Part shown: one piece after another, positions 1 to 8,870 of the stretch
How positions within the stretch are numbered: position 1 is the stretch's first letter
Layout of the letters: every line of letters starts with the position of its first letter
NCBI GenBank assembly: GCA_959598545.1
Contig: CAUGFC010000003.1
Location: 1-38,164 of the forward strand
Direction of reading: 5' to 3'
Source: an uncultured Olsenella sp.
GTDB lineage: Bacteria; Actinomycetota; Coriobacteriia; Coriobacteriales; Atopobiaceae
DNA: 38,164 nt
Notes under the pieces: generated by a model
What the model was told of the DNA's origin: nothing
Database searches by the model: none
The model's input: only the letters and a program-made list of their open reading frames with translations
Program-made: the position numbers and the translations under genes

Positions 1-1350
<1,350 letters not shown>

Positions 1351-1418
1351 GGTTTGCCCCTTTCTGGGTTGCGGTTAGTCAAGGACTATTGTTCCCGCGT
1401 GAGCTGGGGCGTATACGT

Positions 1419-1445
1419 AAATCTAAGTGTCTACATAGTAGATTT
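1419..1445. promoter_or_regulatory. Dyad operator upstream of clpB, same geometry as the dnaK site
   Basis: Perfect 7-bp arms AAATCTA (1419-1425) and TAGATTT (1439-1445) are separated by 13 bp, about 70 bp upstream of the clpB start. On the clpB-coding strand it is followed by a TATACG -10-like hexamer. The dnaK upstream region has the same AATCT/AGATT arms at the same 20-bp offset and a conserved inner stretch ACTTAGATT. HspR, encoded next door, is the obvious candidate repressor, although the sequence is only loosely like the actinobacterial HAIR consensus CTTGAGT-N7-ACTCAAG. The rest of 1351-1593 shows no gene and no clear terminator for hspR. Confidence 0.65.
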
Positions 1446-1593
1446 TATCGCTAGAGACGTTCCTCGCACGTCCGAAAGCTCAAGTGGAGGATGCGGGCGT
1501 TTTTGCCGCAGAATCGGCCTCAAAACGTCCGTGCGGTCCACCTGAGCCGGATGAAGGATCGGCGAGAAGAACCTTGCGCCCGGAGGTCGGTCG

Positions 1594-2052
1594 CTACTCG
1601 TCGCTCTTCTCGGCCGCGTCCGGGGCGCCGTTCAGCAGCAGACGGCGCATGACCTGCTCCGGGGAGCTCGAGACGTCATAGCGGGCGAGCGCGGTGATCT
1701 TCTCCTGCATCTTGTACTCGTGGACCTCGTCCTCGAGCTCGCGCACGCGGCGGCGCAGGTCGTCGAGCTCGGCCTCGCGCTCGAGCATGCGCTCGCGCAT
1801 GTCGAGGATGCGCACGACGCCGGCGAGGTTGATGCCCTCGTCGGTGAGCTTGGAGATGAGGTTGAGCCGCTCGATGTCGGCCTGGCTGTAGAGGCGCGTG
1901 TTGCCGCGCGAGCGCCCGGGCGTGACGAGACCCTTCTGCTCGTAGACGCGCAGGGTCTGCGGGTGCATGCCGGTGAGCTCGGCGGCGACGCTGATCATGT
2001 AGAGCGGCTTGTTGCGGTCGCGGCCGCCGCCGTTCTTATCGCTTGGCGCCAT
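1594..2052 (-). CDS. hspR: Heat-shock repressor HspR (MerR family)
   Basis: A 152-aa MerR-type regulator. The N-terminal winged helix begins with PLYMISVAAELTGMHPQTLR around residues 16-35, typical of HspR, and includes the RLYSQADIERL wing region. A leucine- and arginine-rich coiled coil follows (about 80-125). HspR in actinobacteria represses the dnaK operon and often clpB by binding inverted repeats, and DnaK acts as co-repressor. The start overlaps the end of dnaJ by 17 bp, with a GAGGAGG ribosome-binding site inside dnaJ, so it is the last gene of the dnaK-grpE-dnaJ-hspR operon and feeds back on it. No terminator is evident after its stop codon. Confidence 0.95.
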   Translation of the reverse strand: MAPSDKNGGGRDRNKPLYMISVAAELTGMHPQTLRVYEQKGLVTPGRSRGNTRLYSQADIERLNLISKLTDEGINLAGVVRILDMRERMLEREAELDDLRRRVRELEDEVHEYKMQEKITALARYDVSSSPEQVMRRLLLNGAPDAAEKSDE

Positions 2053-3004
2053 AGCGCATGACCTCCTCGCGGTAGTCGCGCGTGTCCGCGTCGCGCAGGG
2101 CGGCCAGGGTCTCGCGCTCCTTCTTCGAAAGCATCGTGGGCACCTTCACGCGCACGGTCACGAACAGCGCGCCGCGCGACCCCTTGCGCTTAACGTTGGG
2201 CGCGCCCAGGTCGCGGAAGCGGAAGGTCTTGCCGTCCTGCGTGCCGGCGGGCACCTTGAGGCGGACCTCCGTGCCGTCGGGCGTGGGCACGTCGACCGTG
2301 GTGCCGAGCGTGGCCTCGTAGATGCTGAGCGGCAGCTCCATGCGGACGTCGGCACCGTCGCGCTTGAAGAGCGGGTGCTCGGCCACGTGCGTGGTGATCA
2401 CGAGGTCGCCGCGGTCGCCGCCGTTGGTGCCGTACTCGCCGCGCCCGCGGTAGCGGAGCTTGCCGCCGTCCACGGCGCCAGCCGGGATCTTGATCGTGAG
2501 GGTCTGCTCCTCGCCGGTGGAGGGCACGCGGTACGTGGCCTTGCGGGTGGCCCCGCGGAAGGCCTCCTCGGCGCTGACGTCCACGGACATGGTGAGGTCG
2601 GAGCCCTTGGTTGGACGGTTTGCCCCGCGGGCGCCGGCCGCGCCGCCGAAGATCGACGAGAAGTCGAACCCGCCGAAGCCCCCGTCGCCGCCGCGCATGT
2701 TGTTGAAGATGTCGGACCAGTCGCCGCCGACGTTGGTCGTGTAGGTGTAGCGGCCGCGACCGCCCGAGCCGCCGAAGTCGGCGCCGGGGATGCCGCCGAA
2801 CATGAGCATCTGGTCGTACTCGCGGCGCTTCTTGGGGTCGGAGAGCGTGGTGTACGCCTCGCTGACCTCCTTGAACTTGGCCTCGTCGCCACCGGCGTCC
2901 GGGTGGTACTTGGCGGCGAGCTTGCGGAACGCCCGCTTGATCTCGTCGTCAGAGGCGTCGCGCTTCACACCGAGAACGTCGTAGTAGCTCTTGTTGGTTG
3001 CCAT
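2036..3004 (-). CDS. dnaJ: J-domain co-chaperone, zinc-finger-less DnaJ (class B)
   Basis: A 322-aa co-chaperone that stimulates the DnaK ATPase and delivers substrates. The J domain (about 1-70) has the essential HPD at residues 34-36. A G/F-rich linker follows (about 75-125, with GGDGGFGGFDF), then two beta-rich C-terminal domains with typical IPAGAVDGGKLRYRGRGE and PLSIYEATLG segments. The CxxCxGxG repeats of canonical DnaJ are entirely absent, so this is a class B (CbpA/DnaJ-II type) protein sitting where a class A DnaJ is usual. It lies in the dnaK operon between grpE and hspR. Whether a second, class A dnaJ exists elsewhere cannot be seen here. Confidence 0.93.
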   Translation of the reverse strand: MATNKSYYDVLGVKRDASDDEIKRAFRKLAAKYHPDAGGDEAKFKEVSEAYTTLSDPKKRREYDQMLMFGGIPGADFGGSGGRGRYTYTTNVGGDWSDIFNNMRGGDGGFGGFDFSSIFGGAAGARGANRPTKGSDLTMSVDVSAEEAFRGATRKATYRVPSTGEEQTLTIKIPAGAVDGGKLRYRGRGEYGTNGGDRGDLVITTHVAEHPLFKRDGADVRMELPLSIYEATLGTTVDVPTPDGTEVRLKVPAGTQDGKTFRFRDLGAPNVKRKGSRGALFVTVRVKVPTMLSKKERETLAALRDADTRDYREEVMRYGAKR

Positions 3005-3041
3005 ATCGCACGCGCCCCCCTTCCTGACTCGCGCGCGTTCT

Positions 3042-3068
3042 GTAAGTTGGGGACTGTCCCCAATTTAC
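3042..3068. repeat. Palindromic repeat, GGGACWGTCCC family, copy 1 (grpE end)
   Basis: Arms 3042-3054 and 3056-3068 pair around a central T, with one mismatch (3046/3064). The core is GGGGACTGTCCCC with outer bases GTAAGTT/AATTTAC. It starts 2 bp after the grpE stop codon and fills the grpE-dnaJ gap. It shares only the core with copies at 11452, 21961 and 36935. There is no T-run, so it is not a canonical terminator. It may act as an mRNA-stabilising or attenuating hairpin inside the chaperone operon. Confidence 0.8.
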
Positions 3069-3070
3069 CG

Positions 3071-3847
3071 TTACTCCTGCTCGGGCTCCGACGGGCGCTT
3101 GGGGCCGCCGTAGGTCACCGTCACCATGGCGGTGCGGATGACCTTGTCGCCCATGCGATAGCCCTTCTGGTAGACCTGGGCCACCGTCTCGTCGAAGGCC
3201 TCGGCGTCCTCCACGCGGCCCACGGCCTGGTGGGCAAGCGGGTCGAAGGCCTCTCCCGCCGGGTCGATGGGATCGACGCCCTCCTTTGCGAGCACGCCGA
3301 GCATCTTCGCGTGGACCGCGGAGACGCCGTCGACGAACTGCCTGAGCTGGGCGTCGTCCTCGGTCGCACCGGCATGCTCGATGGCGCGCTCGAGGTCGTC
3401 GATCACCGGGAGCAGGTTCGTGACCAGCTTCTCGGCGGCGAGGTCCTTCTCGGCGAGGCGCTCGGCGGCGGTGCGGCGGCGGTAGTTCTCCCAGTCCGCC
3501 TGGAGTCGCAGCATGCGGTCCTTGGCCTCCGCGGCCTCCGTCTTGGCGGCCTCGATCTGGTCCTCGACGTCGGCCAGCTTCTTGGCGAGGTCATCGCGCT
3601 CCTCGCGCAGCTTGCCGGCGTCGGCGGCGAGCTCGCGCTCGGCGGCCTCCTCGCCGGCACGGATGGCGGCCTCCACGCGGGCGCGCTCCTCCGCGTCGTC
3701 GTCCTCGGCCTCGTCGGCGACGCCCTCGGCCTCGGCCTCAGGCTCAGCCGCGGGCTCGTCGTCCTTCTCGGCGACCTCCGCCGCCTCCACCTCGTCGGGC
3801 TCGACGACGTCGTTCTTCTCGTCCTCTACCTCGATGGGCACCTTCAC
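3071..3847 (-). CDS. grpE: Nucleotide exchange factor GrpE
   Basis: GrpE releases ADP from DnaK. A long acidic, coiled-coil-rich N-terminal part is followed by the conserved core LRLQADWENYRRRT, VTNLLPVIDDLERAIEHA and the C-terminal beta domain VYQKGYRMGDKVIRTAMVTV. I chose the GTG at 3847 because GAGGAGGG lies 4 bp upstream of it. The open frame extends to an ATG at 3910, but that extension reads through a perfect 10-bp hairpin (3872-3901) and has no ribosome-binding site. This start gives 258 aa. The gene is second in the dnaK operon. Confidence 0.93.
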   Translation of the reverse strand: MKVPIEVEDEKNDVVEPDEVEAAEVAEKDDEPAAEPEAEAEGVADEAEDDDAEERARVEAAIRAGEEAAERELAADAGKLREERDDLAKKLADVEDQIEAAKTEAAEAKDRMLRLQADWENYRRRTAAERLAEKDLAAEKLVTNLLPVIDDLERAIEHAGATEDDAQLRQFVDGVSAVHAKMLGVLAKEGVDPIDPAGEAFDPLAHQAVGRVEDAEAFDETVAQVYQKGYRMGDKVIRTAMVTVTYGGPKRPSEPEQE

Positions 3848-3871
3848 GTCACCCTCCTCGACATATCCGGA

Positions 3872-3901
3872 GGGGGCGGCCGCGAAGCCGTGGCCGCCCC
3901 C
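3872..3901. promoter_or_regulatory. Perfect hairpin between dnaK and grpE
   Basis: Arms GGGGGCGGCC (3872-3881) and GGCCGCCCCC (3892-3901) flank a 10-nt loop. It lies in the 84-bp dnaK-grpE gap, just upstream of the grpE ribosome-binding site. There is no T-run on the minus strand, so it is more likely a processing/stability hairpin or partial attenuator that lets dnaK be made in excess of grpE-dnaJ-hspR. That role is inferred. Confidence 0.6.
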
Positions 3902-3931
3902 GAAAGTCATCTACTAGACGCGGCCGTGCGA

Positions 3932-5839
<1,908 letters not shown>

Positions 5840-5941
5840 GGTCGCTCTCCTTTTCCTGCGCGGGGTCCGCTGCGCAGACCCGCTCGCTTGTATCCGTGTG
5901 TACGGTTGAGTTTATCCCCTGTGCGTGACGATTCTATACAT

Positions 5942-5966
5942 AATCTAAGTCTCTACACATGAGATT
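5942..5966. promoter_or_regulatory. Dyad operator upstream of dnaK, same geometry as the clpB site
   Basis: Arms AATCT (5942-5946) and AGATT (5962-5966) have the same spacing as in the clpB dyad, and the segment read on the minus strand shares TGTAGASACTTAGATT with it. A TATAGA -10-like hexamer (5933-5938) follows on the minus strand, so the dyad would cover the -35 region. It lies about 103 bp upstream of the dnaK ATG. Nothing else recognisable is in 5840-5998. HspR binding is inferred. Confidence 0.65.
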
Positions 5967-5998
5967 TTTTGAAGCGCAGGATTTAGGGAGGGCGCATC

Positions 5999-6547
5999 CT
6001 ACAGCAGGCGGTACTCGAAGCGCCCGTTCTCGTAGACGCCGCAGCTCGCGGAGCCATCCTTGGGGATGCCCACCGAGCCGGGGTTGAAGACCCACGCGTC
6101 GTGCTCGGTGCTCTTCTCGCTCACCTTGATGTGGGTGTGACCGTAGACCAGCGCCGAGTTGGGCGGCAGTGCGGGCCAGGCGTCGACGCTGTTGTGGCAG
6201 CCGGGGCCGTAGACGTGGCCGTGCGTGAGGAAGAGCGTGAGGGGGCCGCCCGGGGCATTCGGGTCGAGCAGCACGTTGTGGTCGGCCATGCAGGGGAAGC
6301 CGAGGACCATCTGGTCGACCTCTGCCTCGCAGTTGCCGCGGACGGCAATCACGCGGTCGGCCACGGAGTTGAGCATCTCGATCACGCGCTTGGGGGCGTA
6401 GTCCGTGGGCAGGTCGTTGCGCGGACCGTGGTAGAGCAGGTCGCCGAGAAGGACGATGCGGTCGGGGCACTCCGTGGCGACGAGGGCCATGAGACGCTCA
6501 CACGCGTCGGCGGCGCCGTGGATGTCGGATGCGATGACGAGCTTCAT
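5999..6547 (-). CDS. yfcE: YfcE/MJ0936-type metallophosphoesterase
   Basis: A 182-aa calcineurin-like phosphodiesterase. Metal-binding blocks appear in order: SDIHG (about 8-12), GDLLYHG (about 35-41), GNCEAE (about 71-76), THGH and GHTHIK, ending with NPGSVGIPK, which is characteristic of the YfcE/MJ0936 group. Family members hydrolyse phosphodiesters in vitro with Mn or other divalent metals; physiological substrates are unclear. The start ATG overlaps the stop of the preceding chelatase gene by 4 bp (ATGA), so the two are translationally coupled. It is the last gene of a three-gene operon running 7597 to 5999. Confidence 0.88.
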   Translation of the reverse strand: MKLVIASDIHGAADACERLMALVATECPDRIVLLGDLLYHGPRNDLPTDYAPKRVIEMLNSVADRVIAVRGNCEAEVDQMVLGFPCMADHNVLLDPNAPGGPLTLFLTHGHVYGPGCHNSVDAWPALPPNSALVYGHTHIKVSEKSTEHDAWVFNPGSVGIPKDGSASCGVYENGRFEYRLL

Positions 6548-7233
6548 GTGAGTTCCTTTCTCGCGTGCGCGACCACGAGCGCGCGAACGGCGGGCAGCTC
6601 GGCGAGGGAGTGCGGCCAGGTTTGGGCCGAGAGGGCCCGGGCGAGGCCCTCGAGCACGTCGTGGCGCGCGTGGTGGCCGAGCGACATCAGGAGCGGGGCG
6701 AGCAGGACCGCGGGCGCCGGGCGCTCGCGCAGGCGAGCGACGAGGCGCTCCGGCGAGCCCACGAGGACGTCGGCGCGGCCGCGGGCGATCAGCGCGGCCT
6801 CAAGCTGGCCAAACGCGACCGCGCACTCGCTTCCGCGATGGCCCGCAAGCGCGACGGCGCGCCCGGGCCGAGCGGGCAGCGCCGCATCGAGCGCCGCGGC
6901 CACGGCGGCGAAGTCCTTCTCGTCCGCGAGCAGGGACGGCGCCAGGCGCAGCTCCTCGAAGCCGGGGGCGGCGGAGCGAACCGTCGCGGCGGCCTCGTGC
7001 TGCAGACGGCCGTCGACCACGTGTGTGGTCGCCACGAGGACGCGTCGCGCGCCGCCGTGGCGCAGGTCATCCAGCGCGTCCGCAAGCGATGCGCCCACCG
7101 GCCGACCACCCATGCGCGCCCGCAGCGTCACGGACGCGCCGATTGCCGCCGCGAGCTCGTCCACGAGCGCCGCGACGCCCGCGTCGCCCTTCTCGCCGGA
7201 CAGACAGCCTGCTATGACCAGGGCGTCGGGCAC
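6544..7233 (-). CDS. cbiK: CbiK-like sirohydrochlorin chelatase
   Basis: A 229-aa protein resembling the anaerobic CbiK chelatases, which insert Co2+ (or Fe2+) into sirohydrochlorin. Support comes from the TTHVVDGRLQHE segment (metal-binding His in the usual P/T-x-H-x-x-x-G-x-E context), a GHRGSE segment where the family has GHGTE, and the late LLMSLGHHARHDV block corresponding to the second His region. The GTG start at 7233 is 1 nt after the NifX-like stop, and the 3' end overlaps yfcE by 4 bp. The nearest siroheme-type enzyme is the redox fusion at 8871-11450, so iron insertion for siroheme is a plausible alternative to cobalt for B12. Metal choice cannot be read from sequence. Confidence 0.7.
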   Translation of the reverse strand: MPDALVIAGCLSGEKGDAGVAALVDELAAAIGASVTLRARMGGRPVGASLADALDDLRHGGARRVLVATTHVVDGRLQHEAAATVRSAAPGFEELRLAPSLLADEKDFAAVAAALDAALPARPGRAVALAGHRGSECAVAFGQLEAALIARGRADVLVGSPERLVARLRERPAPAVLLAPLLMSLGHHARHDVLEGLARALSAQTWPHSLAELPAVRALVVAHARKELT

Positions 7234-7234
7234 G

Positions 7235-7597
7235 CTAGTGATGGCAGGCGTGCTCCTCGCCCATGACGGGGAGCGTGCCGGCGGCGGCCATCTGCGCGAC
7301 GTCGCCGACGCCGGGGGTCTGGTTCTCGAAGTAGACGGTGATGCCGGCCTGCGCGAAGCCCATCATCGGGCGCATGCCCATGCCGGCGGCCACGATCGCG
7401 TCGATTCCGTTGTCGGCGAGCAGGGCCACGGGGCGCATGCAGCCGCCCTCCTCGTGGGGCGGGTTGTCGATGACGCTCACGGCACCGACCTCGCCGTTCT
7501 CCACGTCGACCACGGTGAAGCAGTCGCAGTGGCCGAAGTGGCCGGAACGCTCGCAGTCCAGACCGCCCTTGCCGAGGGTCGGGATGGCAACCTTCAT
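7235..7597 (-). CDS. Dinitrogenase iron-molybdenum cofactor (NifX/NifB-C) family protein
   Basis: A 120-aa small cofactor-binding domain protein. It opens with MKVAIPTLGKGGLDCERSGH, then a FTVVDVENGEV strand, the NPPHEEGGCMRP segment, and IDAIVAAGMGMRPMMGFAQAGI, all typical of the family. It ends in a His-rich HACHH tail. Relatives bind Fe-S/Mo clusters or act as small metal carriers; no nitrogenase genes are in view. I chose ATG 7597 because AGAGGAG precedes it; longer upstream frames only translate the 24-bp repeats at 7686-7914. It is the first gene of the operon with cbiK and yfcE. Confidence 0.85.
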   Translation of the reverse strand: MKVAIPTLGKGGLDCERSGHFGHCDCFTVVDVENGEVGAVSVIDNPPHEEGGCMRPVALLADNGIDAIVAAGMGMRPMMGFAQAGITVYFENQTPGVGDVAQMAAAGTLPVMGEEHACHH

Positions 7598-7685
7598 GGG
7601 AGTCTCCTCTCGTAGGGCGCGCGGGGCGCCCGCATCTCTTGACGCCGTCATTCTCGCACAAGCAGCCGACGGGCGGCATACGCTC

Positions 7686-7914
7686 TGCAAAACTCGCGCT
7701 CGTGATGAAAAGATGGGAATTCGCATGCAAAACTCTCGTTCGTGATGAAAGTAAAGGCTTCGCGCGCGCCCCTTGTACCGGCGCCTCCCAAAGAACGGCC
7801 AGTTGGTGAAATAAAGGGTCAGGCATCGCGCCTCAAGCGAGGCAAAATCCTTCATCACGAGCGGCTGTTTTGCAGACGACTCGAGGGTTTTTCATCACGA
7901 ACGAGAGTTTTGCG
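7686..7914. repeat. 229-bp four-repeat inverted element, copy A
   Basis: Four 24-bp repeats: forward at 7686-7709 and 7726-7749, inverted at 7851-7874 and 7891-7914. Each reads GCAAAAC near one end and TCGTGATGAA at the other, with variation confined mainly to the centre. Spacing within each pair is exactly 40 bp (16-bp spacer) and the centre is 101 bp. The copy at 34217-34445 has the same numbers. As RNA it would fold into two 24-bp stems separated by a symmetric 16/16 loop. It lies between the HAD gene stop (13 bp away) and the NifX-like gene. Its function is unknown to me. Confidence 0.9.
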
Positions 7915-7927
7915 GGCAAGACAGCCC

Positions 7928-8728
7928 CTACCGGACGAAACCGAGTTCCTCGAGGACGCGCGCGACGCCGTCCTCGTCGTTGCCCGGCGCGTGAAGCGGC
8001 ATGCGGGCAAGCAGCTCGTCGGGCGCGTTGCCCATGAGGTAGCTGCGCCCCGCGACCTCGAGCATGGGCACGTCATTGTAGTTGTCGCCAAACGCGAGGG
8101 CATCCGCGGGGTCCACGCCCCAGTGGTCGCAGAGGAAGCGAACGGCGCCCGCCTTGGAGAGACCGGCGGGCATGACCTCGATCAGGATGTCGGAGGACTT
8201 GACCACCGTGAGCTCGGGAAAGCGCTCGCTCAGGCGACGCTCCACCTCGAGCGTGTCCTCGGGGTCACAGATGCAGAGGAGCTTCTGCACCTCGTCGCGC
8301 TCGATGGAGTCCACGCCCCCGTCGCGGGCCTCCGCCATGACGACGCGCTCCTCGCGGCGGACGCGCGGGTCCGACCGGTGAGGGCTCACCCAGTCCTCGA
8401 AGGAGTACGCGATCCACGCGACGTTCGGGCACTCCGCGCCGAGGAAGTCGGCCACCTCCTGGGCCTTCGCGCGCGAGAACCCGTCATGGAAGATGACGTT
8501 GCGGCCTTCGTCGAGTATGACGCCGCCGCCGTAGGTGACCGCCGTGCACGAGACGCCGCCCAGCTCGAGCACCGGGTAGGTGCCCGCGATGCCGCGCGAC
8601 GTCACCACGGCGAAGGGGATGCCCCGCCCCGCGAGGCCGGCGATTGCGCGCTGCGTGCGCGACGAGATGCGGTGCTCAGAGTTGAGCAGCGTTCCGTCCA
8701 TGTCGCAGAAGACGGCGGTATTTTGCAT
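7928..8728 (-). CDS. Cof-type HAD-superfamily hydrolase
   Basis: A 266-aa HAD phosphatase of the Cof/IIB type, probably acting on sugar phosphates or similar small phosphates in the cytoplasm. Motif I is CDMDGTLLN (nucleophile Asp9, acid/base Asp11), motif II is the VVTSRG strand, a C2 cap follows, then Lys in GLSKAGAVRFL and motif IV FGDNYNDVPML. The ATG at 8728 has an AGGA ribosome-binding site and is divergent from the redox fusion, sharing the 142-bp gap 8729-8870. A CATATCAT element at about 8757-8764 could be its -10. Substrate cannot be assigned. Confidence 0.9.
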   Translation of the reverse strand: MQNTAVFCDMDGTLLNSEHRISSRTQRAIAGLAGRGIPFAVVTSRGIAGTYPVLELGGVSCTAVTYGGGVILDEGRNVIFHDGFSRAKAQEVADFLGAECPNVAWIAYSFEDWVSPHRSDPRVRREERVVMAEARDGGVDSIERDEVQKLLCICDPEDTLEVERRLSERFPELTVVKSSDILIEVMPAGLSKAGAVRFLCDHWGVDPADALAFGDNYNDVPMLEVAGRSYLMGNAPDELLARMPLHAPGNDEDGVARVLEELGFVR

Positions 8729-8870
8729 GGTTTTCCTCGCTTTCCTCGATTTTCCCCATGATATGCCGAGCTTCTCGCGCCTCTCGCCAAATGCCGAGAA
8801 AAACTGGGCAGTCCGGGCCTACCATGGAACGAGGCGCGCCAGGGAACGGCGCCACAGCGAGAGGAATGCC

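Noticed and set aside
1470..1490. CTTGAG half-site as a canonical HAIR element for HspR
   Set aside because: No second half-site at the required spacing; the dyad at 1419-1445 shared with dnaK is the better candidate.
7598..7858. N-terminal extension of the NifX-like protein (207-aa frame)
   Set aside because: The extension only translates the 24-bp repeats; the ATG at 7597 has a good ribosome-binding site and matches the family start.
7686..7914. CRISPR array (24-bp repeats, 16-bp spacers)
   Set aside because: Only two repeats per orientation, inverted pairs, spacers too short, and no cas genes.
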